Part shown: piece after piece, positions 36,336-48,356 of the stretch
Position numbering within the stretch: position 1 is the first letter of the stretch
Layout of the letters: the number at the start of each line of letters is the position of its first letter
From: Mesocentrotus franciscanus
Taxonomy: Eukaryota > Echinodermata > Echinoidea > Camarodonta > Strongylocentrotidae
DNA length: 64,000 bases
Assembly: GCA_037976565.1 (NCBI GenBank)
Contig: CP137679.1
Span: 24,654,761-24,718,760 of the forward strand
Direction of reading: 5' to 3'
The notes under the pieces: generated by a model
What the model was told of the DNA's origin: nothing
Database searches by the model: none
The model's input: the letters and a program-made list of their open reading frames with translations, nothing else
Made by a program: the position numbers and the translations under genes

Positions 36336-37888
36336 TTATTTATTTATTTTTCTTATTTCCAATCACTTTTTGTTAGCAAGATAACTTGAAAATGGCTAGA
36401 TCAAATGCCTTGAAATTTGGCATACATATGTATAGGCATATGAAAAATCAAAATAACGTTTTCAACCTTGACCTTGACTGATGACGTCATCTAGGCGCCA
36501 TTTTGTAAAATTTTCTGAAAATCTACTCATGATCATATCTTCATAACGAAAGTCATTTTTCATTCATATTTATCATGATCAAGGTCAATATTCGTCCGGT
36601 CAATTTCAGGTCAAAAAACGCGCGCGCATGCGTACGTCCGTGCGTTAACGCGCGCGCAAAATTTTAAAATGTTCTTAATCGTCTCAAATTCATTTTGCAT
36701 ACGTTTTAGGCCATTTTAAGCATTTTATAAAAAATCGCGCACACGCACATGCGCGCGCGTTTTCGCGCGTTACACCATTACACAACATAGAATCGCCATT
36801 TTTTTTCCTTCATGATATTTCCCTATTTTTTCGAACAATTTGATACCATGTTTATCTCTTTATGACCATTAATAAGAAGATGAGCGTCCATTCAAGATAA
36901 ATGTAGTGCGCGCGAGCTCTTGTAATACATAGCATATATGGGCAAAAACATGCCTATACAAAATTCATTGTAACTCTTCAGAATGGATGGGAACTCCCAA
37001 TTTTTTTCATATTTGGATAGATTATGAGTCGGAGATATGATTTCATGTCTCATTTGACCTCAATTAACTCATGACGTCATCATAATGGCCTCCAAACTCA
37101 AAATTTCAATTTGCATATTATGACGTCAGCATATTTTGGAAAATTGATTGTATCTCTGTAAATATTGATTGATTTTCTTCCAAATTTTGATATGTTCTAG
37201 CTGAGACAATTCTCCACAAATGCAGTCGTCACGATTTTTCATTTTGACAAAGGCATCATGGCGTATTTTTGCGATTAAAGGAGGCATGTAAATTTTCCTA
37301 ATTTTACGTGTATTCTCTATGGGAGGTGACTTTGTCTGAAATCTTCATTCTACATTCCAGTCTTGTTTGAGCAATATCTCCGTCGTTTTACTTTTGTTTT
37401 TGCTGAGCTTCGAGTATGTTGTAGCTGAGACAATAAGCTATCACAAGTGTGCCCTTTATTTTTCGATCAGATGCCGGGATCATGCTCATATTTCACTTGC
37501 AAAGTGGGATTTGAGAATTCCATTTTCCGTTCACGTGTAATGTCTATGGGATTATTTTGGTATAGTGGTCATAGCACTTGCCTCCCATTCCGGCGACCCA
37601 AGTTCGATTCCTGGGGGGTCAATTTTTTAATTTTTTTTTGCCGTCGTTTTGAATTTGATTTTATGATCTTCTTCGACTATTATAACATATTATCATATAC
37701 TATCACAAACAATGTAATAAAATGCCTAATTTGGCGTGTTATATCTATGGGAGAAATATGTCAATCGTTTGAGTACAACCTTATGGGAAATCTGAGTCCT
37801 TGTCGTGTATTCATTTTTTATTCATAGTTGGATAGAGTTTGAGTCGGAGATATGATTTCTTATAAAAAAAAATCTAGAAAATGCATAT
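36336..37888 (+). mobile_element. Helentron-like unit H12, left part (host of nested H13)
   Basis: Follows CTAG of H11. Complete body with tRNA-like module, interrupted at a TTT run in GCATATTT (37888-37890) by H13. Resumes at 39750. Confidence 0.87.
37549..37621 (+). pseudogene. tRNA-Gly-like module in H12
   Basis: 73 bases; one T-arm change (CCTGGGGGGTCA). Confidence 0.76.
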
Positions 37889-39749
37889 TTAGGTGGGCTG
37901 TATATAATACAGACCACCTTATGTTTTCGTTAGAATTGCCTTTATTTATTTATTTATTTATTCTTTATTTATTTTTCTTATTTCCACCCACTTTATTGTT
38001 AGCAAGATAATTTGAAAATGGCTCAATCAAATGCCTTGAAATTTGGCACACATATGTATAGGCATATGGACAAAGCAAAATAACGTTTTCAACCTTGACC
38101 TTGACTGATGACGTCATCTAGGCGCCATTTTGTGAAATTTTCTGAAAATCTACTCATGATCATATCTTCATAACGGAAAGTCATTTCTCATTCATATTTA
38201 TCATGATCAAGGTCAATATCCGTCCGGTCAATTTCAGGTCAAAAACGCGCGCGCATGGGTACGTCCGCGCGTCAGGGCGCGCGCAAAAATTCAAATTGCT
38301 CCAAATCGTCTCAAATTCATTTTGAATACGTTTCAGGCCATTTTAAGCATTTCAAAAAAAGCGCACACGCGCATGAGCGCGCGTTTTCGCGCGTATTTGA
38401 TTTTGCAAATAGAATCGCCAAATTTTCTCTGTCATCATATTTGGCACATTTTTCCAAGCATTTTGATACCTTGTTCACCTTTTTCTGACCAGTAATAACG
38501 CAATGAGCGTCCGTTCAAGATACATGTCCGCGCGCGAGCTCTTGTAATACATAGCATATATGGGCAAAAACATGCCTATACAAAATTCATTGTAACTCTT
38601 CAGAATGGATGAGAACTCCCAATTTTTTTCATATTTGGATAGATTATGAGTCGGAGATATGATTTCATGTCTCATTTGACCCTCAATTAACTCATGACGT
38701 CATCATAATGGCCTCCGAACTCAAAATTTCAATTTGCATATTATGACGTCAGCATATTTTTGGAAAATTGATTGTATCTCTGTAAATATTGATCGATTTT
38801 CTTTCAAATTTTGATATGTTCTAGCTGAGACAATTTTCTACAAATGCAGTTACAACAATTTTTCATTTTGACAAAGGCATCATGGCGTATTTTTGCGATT
38901 AAAGGAGGCATGTCAATTTTTCACATTTTGCGTGTATTCTCTATCGGACATGACTTTTTCAGAACTGGATTCTACATTCCGTCTTTCGCGAGCAATATCT
39001 CCGTCGTTTTAGTTTTGTTTTCGCTGAGCTTCGAGTATGTTGTAGCTGAGACAATAAGCTATCACAAGTGTGCCCTTTATTTTTCGATCAGATGCCGGGA
39101 TCATGCTCATATTTCACTTGCAAAGTGGGATTTGAGAATTCCATTTTCCGTTCACGTGTAATGTCTATGGGGATTATTTTGGTATAGTGGTCATAGCACT
39201 TGCCTCCCATTCCGGCGACCCAAGTTCGATTCCTGGTGGGTCATTTTTTTTTTTTTTTGCCGTCGTTTTGAATTTGATTTTATGATCTTCTTCGACTATT
39301 ATAACATATCATATACTATCACAAACAATGTAATAAAATGCCTAATTTTGCGTGTTATATCTATGGGAGAAATATGTCAATCGTTTGAGTACAACCTTAT
39401 GGGAAATCTGAGTCCTTGTCGTGTATTAATTTTGTATTCATGGTGGATAGAGTATGAGTCAGAGATATGATTTCTTATAAAAAACAAAATCGAGAAAATG
39501 CATATTTCATTTTGATATTTAGATTTGAGGGTCAAAGGTCAAATATACTGTACATGGTTTCTCTAAAACCATGCATTGTATAGACTTGAAATTTGGCACA
39601 CTAATAGACCTGAATAAGAGGATTATTTCAAAAAATAAGGTCAAATCATGCCAATGTTATCTTAACTACTTAGTATGTCACTAAACATGTGTGGCATGCA
39701 CTTGGAACAGCCCACCTATACTTGTTATTAACAAGTATTACATGTCTAG
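37889..39749 (+). mobile_element. Helentron-like unit H13, complete and nested in H12
   Basis: Begins TTAGGTGGGCTGTATATAAT, has one 5' palindrome, full body, tRNA-like module and family II 3' end, finishing CTAG at 39746-39749. Removing it joins GCATAT to TTTCATTTTGATATT, exactly the sequence in the other copies. This gives precise element limits (1861 bp), insertion in a T run and no target-site duplication, as described for Helentron-type rolling-circle elements. Confidence 0.92.
39171..39243 (+). pseudogene. tRNA-Gly-like module in H13
   Basis: Intact 73-base module followed by 15 T, a strong RNA polymerase III terminator in principle. Confidence 0.78.
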
Positions 39750-39991
39750 TTCATTTTGATATTTAGATTTGAGGGTCAAAGGTCAAATATAGTGTACATG
39801 GTTTCTCTAAAACCATGCATCGTATAGACTAGAAATTTGGCACACTAATAGACCTGAATAAGAGGATTATTAAAAAAAAATAAGGTCAAATCATGCTAAT
39901 GTTTTCTTAACTACTTAGTATGTCACTAAACATGTGTGGCATGAACTTGGAACAGCCCACCTATACTTATTAACAAGTATTATATGTCTAG
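39750..39991 (+). mobile_element. Helentron-like unit H12, right part
   Basis: TTCATTTTGATATTTAGATT through GGAACAGCCCACC, a shortened hairpin (TACTTATTAACAAGTA) and CTAG at 39988-39991. Confidence 0.86.
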
Positions 39992-40872
39992 TTTATTTTT
40001 CTTATTTCGACCCACTTTTTTGTTAGCAAGATAACTTGAAAATGGTTAAATCAAATACCTTGAAATTTGGCACACATATGTATTGGCATATAAACAAAGC
40101 ACAATAAGGTTTTCAACCTTGACCTTGACTGATGACGTCATCTAGGCGCCATTTTGTAAAATTTTCTGAAAATCTACTCATGATCATATCTTCATAACGA
40201 AAAGTCGTTTTCATTCATATTTATCATGATCAAGGTCAATATCCGTCCGGTCAATTTCAGGTAAAAAACGCGCGCATGCGTACGTCCGTGCGTCAGCGCG
40301 CAAAATTTCAAAATGTTCCAAATCGTCTCAAATTCATTTTGATACGTTTCAGGCCATTTTAAGCATTTTATAAAAATCGCGCACACGCACATGCGCGCGT
40401 TCGCGCGTAACACGATTATACAACATAAAATCGCCATTTTTTTCTTTCATGATATTTCCCATATTTTTCAAACAATTTGATACCATCTTTATCTCTTATT
40501 GACCATTAATAACAAGATGAGCGTCCATTCAATATAAATGTCCGTGCGCGCGAGCTCTTGTAATACATAGCATATATGGGCAAAAACATGCCTATACAAA
40601 ATTCATTGTAACTCTTCAGAACGGATGGGAACTCCCAATTTTTTTTCATATTTCGATAGATTATGAGTCGGAGATATGATTTCATGTCTCATTTGACCCT
40701 CAATTAACTCATGACGTCATTATAATGGCCTCCAAACTCAAAATTCCAATTTGCATATTATGACGTCAGCATATTTTTGGAAAATTGATTGTATCTCTGT
40801 AAATATTGATCGATTTTCTTCCAAATTTTGATATGTTCTAGCTGAGACAATTTTCTACAAATGCAGTTACAA
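39992..40872 (+). mobile_element. Helentron-like unit H14, 3' truncated
   Basis: Normal start and first 880 bp; stops at CTACAAATGCAGTTACAAC, where an unrelated inverted-repeat element begins. Confidence 0.82.
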
Positions 40873-41560
40873 CAAAAGTTCGTAAGCGAACTGCGACGTA
40901 TGCGTTCATTTTTATGCAGGGTTGACGAGGCACGTTGACTGTTGTTCGTTACCTTTTCGATTTTACACAACTACGACGCTCGCTTAGTGAGCGCGAAATT
41001 CGATCGAATAGCTAAAGATCCAACACCAAATTCGGTGCATGGACTGTTCTCAAAAATTATGCTGCAACAGATTAGCGATGCATAAATAAAATGTGTTCAT
41101 TTTATGAATTATTCTGCTTAGTGAGCACGAAATTCGATCGAAAAGCTAAAGATCCAACACACCAAATTCGGTGCATGGGACTGATCTCGAAAATTATGCT
41201 GCAACAGATTGGCGATGCATAAATAAAATGTGTTCATTTTATGAATTATTCTGCAACAATTTTAATTTAAGGGAAATTACAGACACGAAAATGTGTTAAT
41301 TTAAGAGAATTCACGCTTCCACCACTCTCCGGTTCTAGAATTAGGTCAATTGGGTCCATTTTGTGACTTCGATGTGATGTTTTGTGACTACAAAGATTGC
41401 TTACGAACATGTACCGTCACAGTTTGCGAACGACGGCAAAACAAGGGCGAACGCGTTCGAGAATTCTGCTACGAACGATGAGCTCGTCGATGCGCATGCG
41501 CACTGCTTCAATAGTTACCGCATACGTCGCAGTCCACTAGTGAACGTGCAAATCGAAAAG
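40873..41560. mobile_element. Candidate inverted-repeat element with internal duplication
   Basis: Contains CTGCGACGTATGCG (near 40892) and its exact complement CGCATACGTCGCAG (near 41520), plus GTTCGTAAGC (40878) and GCTTACGAAC (near 41399). Inside, a segment starting GCTTAGTGAGC occurs twice (40980 and 41116, about 135 bp period), including AAGCTAAAGATCCAACAC and ATGTGTTCATTTTATGAATT. It replaces the 3' half of H14. No transposase; ends not fixed. Confidence 0.55.
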
Positions 41561-41640
41561 TCCCTAATATCATTGCAATTTATGCATGATCTCCATGGAA
41601 TTCTTTGTAGATCTAATAAGAAGTCATTCACAACGAGATT

Positions 41641-42399
41641 TTAAATGAACGAAATTTAGTAGATTTGCCCTTAGCGGATTTTTGGTTGTTATTGAAACCT
41701 CTCACAGTATAAACTAAGTAATGGTCACTAATGCTAGTCTTAAAGACGCCAGTCTCAGAGTACAACTCTGGATCAGTGACAAAAACCAAGTCAATAATTG
41801 AGCATGTATTTTGAGTGATACGAGTAGGTAGGTTAACCAATTGCTTAAGACCATATAACTCGAATAGGAAGTGTAATTTATCTGCATTTGTATCTCTTTA
41901 TCACTCATGAAGTTACAGTTAAAGTCTCCAAAATAGCACAGCTGATGTTTTCAGACATTGATTTTGCAAGGCATATATCAAGCTTCTCAAAATAGTCTGA
42001 TGTCGAATTCGGTGGTCTATAAATTGAACCTAACAAAATAGGAGGTTTGTGAGGATGACAGAGCTCCAGCCACAAACATTCCAAATCATTACAATTCAAA
42101 TCATGTCTTTGCTTGAAATCATACTTATTGGATATATACATAGCGACGCCTCCACCGCGTCTGTTTCGGTCTTTACGAAGCAATACAAAGTCATCTATGT
42201 TTAGTTCAGAGTCAGGTATTGATGAGTCACACAACGTCTCATTCAAACAAATGATATCAAAAGGCTCATTTCTAAGTAAGATTTTCAGCTCATCAATTTT
42301 ATATATCAAGCTGTGAATGTTTAAGTGACAAAACTTAATGCCTCTTTGGTTTATTGTGGGGATGCATCCATTTACTAAGTCATGTAGTCTGTCAGTCAT
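41641..42399 (-). pseudogene. Non-LTR retrotransposon endonuclease domain, frameshifted, no RT
   Basis: On the minus strand, 42399-41905 encodes an apurinic-type endonuclease of the jockey/CR1 kind: KFCHLNIHSLIYKIDELK, FDIICLNETLCDSSI, a GYxxxRxDR equivalent (FVLLRKDRNRRGGGVAMYIS), LECLWLEL and GSIYRPPN. A frameshift near 41925 breaks the GDFN box. The rest continues at 41840-41630 with LVNLPTRIT, IIDLVFVTD and SISDHYLVY (the catalytic SDH). The element then ends; no RT follows, so this is a 5' remnant instead of the usual 5'-truncated 3' end. Confidence 0.88.
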
Positions 42400-42412
42400 T
42401 GACTTATCCTTT

Positions 42413-43385
42413 TCAACATAATGGCTTTTGATTCACATTCACTGCTTCAGCCCAAACTTGGTACAAGAGCATTTTGACAATACTTTTTGAAAAGCCTGCT
42501 GCTCAGAATTATGAATATAGTATCATTTGACAGGATATGTATTAGTTACCCTTTACCATATATGATTCAAGGTCACCAGGTTATAACCTTATAATTAGAA
42601 GTTACCAAAGTTGTGTACCCTTTTTTAATACGCACTGTATAGCGTTGCGGATTCTAAACTTGTTAAATTTTAGCACTGCATCTTATTCATGAATATATTA
42701 CAGCTATATACAGCCATGTAGAACCTCCATGATCAAGTGATCATAATGTCCTCTGTCATTTTCTTGCTGTGTTTATGTTTCATACACATAATGTATCTAC
42801 GTTGTTCATTATTATTTTCAAGCATACTTCGTCTGTGTTTGTATTGTACCCTGTCATCAACTGATAATCATTGTATATATATGAACCAATGGAAAATGAA
42901 ATGAGGAATACCCCCAAATGTTGAAAATAAAAAGTTGATCAACAATTTTACAACACGATATAGGTCTGCTTTACATGCAATCCTAAAACGGGGGGAAACA
43001 ATCAGGTCTCTCACATAGTCCACTTCTTTTCTACAAATCGTCTGTTATCATAACCAATGATATGGCACGATATGAAATTAAGCAATATGTCTATTAAAAT
43101 AGCTTACCCGGTTCTGAAGAAACTCCTATGATAATCACCATAAAGAGAGCTTTCCAATTGCGAATATCCATTAGTCGTTAAGCACTTGTTGATGAAACAA
43201 AAATTTAGTTGATAATAAACTCCAACTGGATATATACGACGAAAGACTTGACTGTATGATGTTATCCAATCAGAACGCAGGAAACTTAGCAACCATACAA
43301 GTTGATACAACTAAACATCCACCGAATGGATGAACGATTTTAACCAAATCAGGACTTACCGCTGGGAGATAAGCACCGGAGGGGG
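42413..43385. other. Non-coding AT-rich DNA
   Basis: No gene, RNA or repeat that I can support. Confidence 0.4.
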
Positions 43386-43389
43386 AGTG

Positions 43390-43592
43390 TTACACCCACA
43401 AATGTAATAACGCCCACAAATGTAATAACACTTTACCCACAAATGTAATAACACCCACAAATGTAATAACACTTTACCCACAAATGTAATAAATTTCACC
43501 CACAAATGTAATAACCACTTTACCCACAAATGTAATAATTTTGAATCACCCACAAATGTAATAATGACTTTACCCACAAATGTAATAAATTT
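43390..43592. repeat. Minisatellite CCCACAAATGTAATAA
   Basis: About nine copies of a 17-27 bp unit, CCCACAAATGTAATAA with variable CACTTTA, TTTCA or TTTTGAAT spacers. The minus-strand frame over it is repetitive (HLWVK) and not a gene. Confidence 0.9.
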
Positions 43593-43599
43593 GAAGGGA

Positions 43600-44505
43600 T
43601 ATTTTGTCGAATTTGTTCAAAACTAAAACCCTGTAATAAAGCATGGGTATAGCGCGCAGTCTTTACTCCAGACCCGGTTATTTCAAAATTTAAAAATCTT
43701 CAAAACTAAGACCCCATAATCCTTTTCCTGTGGAATAACATGAGAATCGAGCGTAGTCTTTCCTCCAGACCCGGTCATTTCAAAAATAAAAACAATAAAA
43801 AACAAAACAAAAAATTCAAATCTAAGACCCAACAATCCTCCAAACTAAGACCCTGTAATAAAGCATGGGTTTAGAGCGTTGTCTTTACTCCACACCCGGT
43901 TATTTCAAAATAAAATAAAACAAAACAAAACAAAACATTAACTTTAAAACTAAGGCTCCACCATCTTCCAAACTATAAGACCCTGTGATAAAGCATGGGT
44001 TTAGAGGGAAGTCTTTACTCCAGTCCCGTTTAATTAAAAAAAAATATTCAAAACTAAGACCCCATCATCTTAATTATTCCTGTGGAATAACACGAGTATT
44101 GAGCGAGTCTTTCCTCCAGACCCGGTTATTCAAAAGTAAAAAACAAACAAAAACTTTTAAACTAAGACCCACCATCTTCCAAACTAAGACCCGGTAATAA
44201 AGCATGGGTTTAGAGCGTAGTTTTCTTCCAGACCCGGTTATTTCAAAAATAAAAACAATAAAAAACAAAACAAAAAATTCAAATCTAAGACCCAACAATC
44301 CTCCAAACTAAGATCCTGTAATAAAGCATGGGTTTAGAGCGTTGTCTTTACTCCACACCCGGTTATTTCAAAAATAAAACAAAACAAAACAAAACAAAAC
44401 AAAACATTAACTTTAAAACTAAGGCCCCACCATCTTCCAAACTATAAGACCCTGTGATAAAGCATGGGTTTAGAGCGTAGTCTTTACTCCAGACCCGTTT
44501 AATTT
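43600..44505. repeat. Tandem repeats with AAGCATGGGTTTAGAGCG core
   Basis: Five or six diverged units of about 120-240 bp, each with CAAACTAAGACCCTGTAATA, AAGCATGGGTTTAGAGCG, TCTTTACTCCAGACCCGGTT and an A-rich AAAACAAAAC tract. The last 270 bp form one arm of an inverted repeat with 44764-45030. Confidence 0.87.
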
Positions 44506-45030
44506 GATCAGTCATACTTCATTTCAACTCCGTCTACTCTTGAAGCATCTGAAAAGTATTACTGAAAAACTTTTGGAGTTGTACGTGTTAAGTAGTTTTA
44601 TATGGACGAATACTAAGTTACAGAAAGCCAGGTACATTTAGTATTTCGGCATCTTGTTCTCTTGTTTTTCCTAGCTTAGAAGAATTGTCACGTGTTAGGT
44701 TGTTTGCGTTTTATATCAAGTTCAGTTGATGTTATCAGGTTCAATATTGCCCAAATTATAACTGGTCTGGAGTAAAGACTACGCTCTAAACCCATGCTTC
44801 ATCACAGGGTCTTATAGTTTGGAAGATGGTGGAGCCTTAGTTTTAAAGTTAATGTTTTGTTTTGTTTTGTTTTATTTTATTTTGAAATAACCGGGTGTGG
44901 AGTAAAGACAACGCTCTAAACCCATGCTTTATTACAGGGTCTTAGTTTGGAGGATTGTTGGGTCTTAGATTTGAATTTTTTGTTTTGTTTTTTATTGTTT
45001 TCTATTTTTGCAATGACCGGGTCTGGAGGA
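44230..45030. repeat. Long inverted repeat, about 270-bp arms, 260-bp spacer
   Basis: 44230-44504 and the complement of 44764-45030 share in order AGACCCGGTTATT or its variants, the CAAAACAAAAC tract, the CATCTTCCAAACTATAAGAC segment and GGGTTTAGAGCGTAGTCTTT. The spacer 44505-44763 is single copy here, with no coding signal. Long hairpins like this suggest a foldback/MITE-type element or an inverted duplication of the minisatellite. Confidence 0.88.
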
Positions 45031-45856
45031 AACTGTCACTTCGTTGCTGAAATATCATCAAGACAAAAGAAGAAACATTAGAATTTCTATTTTAAATTGA
45101 AATAAAATATATAGAAGAAATAAGTAGAGAATACAATCATGATTTTGGTACTGAAGGATTAACATGGACAAGATGCACTTGTTTACATGACCACATTAAG
45201 CAATAATTTCTTAATTTTAGCGACAATCGTTCGCCATTGCTGCTCTTGAATACTACTATGACGTGCAGTAACAAATTGAAATTTGAGGACTCATGATATA
45301 TTCGTTTAACAGTTGATTCCACTTGGTTGATTCTATTGTTCGGATTGTATAGCAGAGTGAGATAGAAATTAACATTCTCATGGCAAACGACTTTACATTA
45401 TTTGTTCATCTCTAGTACAATGCTATTCGAACAATATTTGGTGACAAAAGACGGCACTCAGGTGCCATTTCTATGTAGCGTCAAAAGCCGTCAAATGACA
45501 ATCACATGGCAGATAAATGATCCTCATGCAGTACTGGGTCTAATAATTTAAACAAAACTGAATTTGAACCCGGCCATATTTTGTCTGTCTGTCTCTCTCT
45601 GTCTGTCTCTCTTTTGTCATTGCCTTCATTTTCCCTCGCTTACTTCATTCTTACCACGGAGTATGTAATGTGTATGTGTATGCCTCAATCATTGAGAATA
45701 TAATCACTAATATCGCTGAAATGATTCTTCTCCTACCCCTTCTTTTTCCTAGTAGTAGTAGTAGTTCTAGTAATAGCAGCAGTATCATAATAATCATTAT
45801 TATTATCATTGTAATATTTATTAGTATATTTAATATCGTAATTATTATCATTATTA
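45031..45856 (+). mobile_element. Repeat R2, second copy, blocks in permuted order
   Basis: ACTTCGTTGCTGAAATATC to the CTGTCTCTCTC tract (45043-45612) matches 25244-25915. It is followed directly by TATGTAATGTGTATGTGTAT and the AGTAGTAGT/ATT microsatellite, which in the other copy lies before this block. Units H15-H16 were inserted in the ATT microsatellite; the R2 continuation is at 50780. Confidence 0.75.
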
Positions 45857-47124
45857 TTAGGTGATCTGTCATTGACAGATCACCTATTGATTTCGTCAGA
45901 ATTTTCTTTCTTCTTTATTTATTTATTTTTATTTATTTCCGCCCCTTTTTTGTGTAGAGGATAACTCAAGATCGGTTCGGTCAATTTCTTTCAATTTTGA
46001 TACAGTCATAGGTCATAGTCATGAGACGTGACAGTAACATTTTCAAGGTCATCAAGTCTTCATGACGTCATCCAGGCGCCATTTTGTGTTTTTTGGTACT
46101 TTCAACTCATGATCATATCTTCATAACGGAAAGTCATTTTTCATTCATATTTATCATGATCAAGGTCAATATCCGTCCGGTCAATTTCAGGTCAAAAAAC
46201 GCGCGCGCATGCGTACGTCCGCGCGTCAGCGCGCGCGCAAATTTCAAAATGCTCCAAATCGTCTCAAATTCATTTTGGATACGTTTCAGGCCATTTTAAG
46301 CATTTTGCAAAAACGCGCGCGCATGCGCGCGCGTTTTCGCGCGTTTTGGCATTTTGCAACATAGAATCGCCAAATTTTCTCTGTCATCATATTTGGCATA
46401 TTTTTCCAAGCATTTTGATACCTTGTTCACCTTTTTCTGACCAGTAATAACGCAATGAGCGTCCGTCAAAGTATAACAGCACCCGCGGACCGCGCTATCT
46501 ATCCACAATACATGGGCAAAACATGCCTATACAAAATTCATTGTAACTCTTCAGAATGGATGGGAACTCCCAATTTTTTTCATATTTGGATAGATTATGA
46601 GTCGGAGATATGATTTCATGTCTCATTTGACCCTCAATTAACTCATGACGTCATCATAATGGCCTCCGAACTCAAAATTTCAATTTGCATATTATGACGT
46701 CAGCATATTTTTGGAAAATTGATTGTATCTCTGTAAATATTGATCGATTTTCTTCCAAATTTTGATATGTTCTAGCTGAGACAATTCTCTACAAATGCAG
46801 TCATCACGATTTTTCATTTTGACAAAGGCATCATGGCGTATTTTTGCGATTAAAGGAGGCATGTCAATTTTTCACATTTTGCGTGTATTCTCTATGGGAC
46901 ATGACTTTTTCTCAAAACTGGATTCTACATTCCCGTCTTTCGCGAGCAATATCTCCGTCGTTTTAGTTTTGTTTTTGCTGAGCTTTGAGTATGTTGTAGC
47001 TGAGACAATAAGCTATCACAAGTGTGCCCTTTATTTTTCGATCAGATGCCGGGATCATGCTCATATTTCACTTGCAAAGTGGGATTTGAGAATTCCATTT
47101 TCCGTTCACGTGTAATGTCTATGT

Positions 47125-47197
47125 GGATTATTTTGGTATAGTGGTCATAGCACTTGCCTCCCATTCCGGCGACCCAAGTTCGATTCCTGGTGGGTCA
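47125..47197 (+). pseudogene. tRNA-Gly-like module in H15
   Basis: Intact 73-base module followed by a T run. Confidence 0.78.
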
Positions 47198-48111
47198 TTT
47201 TTTTTTTTTTGCCGTCGTTTTAAATTTGATTTTATGATCTTCTTCGACTATTATAACATATTATCATATACAATCACAAACAATGTAATAAAATGCCTAA
47301 TTTTGCGTGTTATATCTATGGGAGAAGAATGTCAATCGTTTGAGTACAACCCTATGGGAAATCTGATTCCTTGTCGTGTATTAAACCTATAGGGTTAATC
47401 TCCCAAGTCTGTTGGAATATATCAAATCATCCCATTTTCATGATGTTTAGTCTCCTTCCCAGACGTTTATACTTTCCAGTTATTCAGCCCAGGTATATGC
47501 AATGTTTACGTCTCTCCCGTGGACATAGAATTGTTTACATGTCTATAACTTCTCTCTTTCTCTATAATATAGTAAATATTCAATTCTATTTATGCTGGAA
47601 ATATTAAATGCATCGTTCTCCATTGCATCTCTTTCTCTTGCTCTCTCTTGCTCTGTTTCCTTCCCCTCTCTTGATCTGCCCTCTATCCTTCTCTTGCTCT
47701 CTCATTGCATCTCTCTCTCTACTCTTTCACTCTCTCCCTATCTCTGTCTCCCTCTCTTGCTCTGCCTAGCTCCCTCTGTCTCTGCCTCTCATTGTATACT
47801 CTCTCACCCTCTCCCTTTCCCGGCCTCTGGTTCTCGTTCTCCCTCCGATATCTATTGTAATTTTCTTTAATTTCCTCTAGCTCTTCATTTTGCCCTTTGT
47901 ATTCTTATTTCACCCCTACCATGTCCTCTCTCTTCAAAGTGTATGCATTCTGATTCCTCTTTCTTCCCTCGGTCCAGCTCATGTATTTTTACATGTCAAT
48001 AACTCGTCTCCCTCTCTCCTTCTCTATATCTATATTTTCATTAAATTTCATTATGATCATGATTTTGATCATAATCTTTCTCAATATTTTGTTCATCAGT
48101 TAAGTTATCAC

Positions 48112-48245
48112 TTCAGTTCAGGTCACAGTTCAATCTATCAGTTCATTCATCAGTTCATCAGTTTAGCTCATCAATTCAGTTCATTTCACATCAGTTCAAT
48201 CTATCAGTTCATCAGTACTTCATTCATCAGTTCATATCTTAATAC
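48112..48245. repeat. TCAGTTCA microsatellite in H15
   Basis: Irregular TCAGTTCA/TCATCAGTTCAT repeats; the same array is at 50535-50668 in H16. Internal tandem repeats are common in non-autonomous Helentrons such as the Drosophila DINE-1 group. Confidence 0.8.
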
Positions 48246-48356
48246 ATCATTTTACATTAACATCATTAAATTGGATCATTGAATTGAAGATTAGCATGAT
48301 CATAAGAATTGAAGACAGATCACCTAATTCGTCCTGATGACGAATTACTTTTCTAG

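Larger units (their letters stand above)
45857..48356 (+). mobile_element. Helentron-like unit H15, family I, both ends
   Basis: 5' end TTAGGTGATCTGTC-ATT-GACAGATCACC, then ATTGATTTCGTCAGAATTTT. Body with TGACGTCA sites and tRNA-like module, a CT-rich tract (47620-47830) and TCAGTTCA repeats (48112-48245). The 3' end is GACAGATCACCTAA, the exact complement of the 5' terminal 14 bases, then hairpin AATTCGTC-CTGAT-GACGAATT and CTAG at 48353-48356. Inserted in an ATT microsatellite. Confidence 0.9.

Noticed and set aside
43600..44505. CRISPR-like regular spacing of repeats
   Set aside because: Repeats are diverged, spacers are themselves repetitive, and the context is eukaryotic; it is a minisatellite.
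48300..48356. Hammerhead ribozyme (CTGATGA in the 3' hairpin of H15/H16)
   Set aside because: CTGATGA is only the hairpin loop plus stem; the GAAA box and three-helix arrangement are missing, and the other family I copies have CTCATGA.
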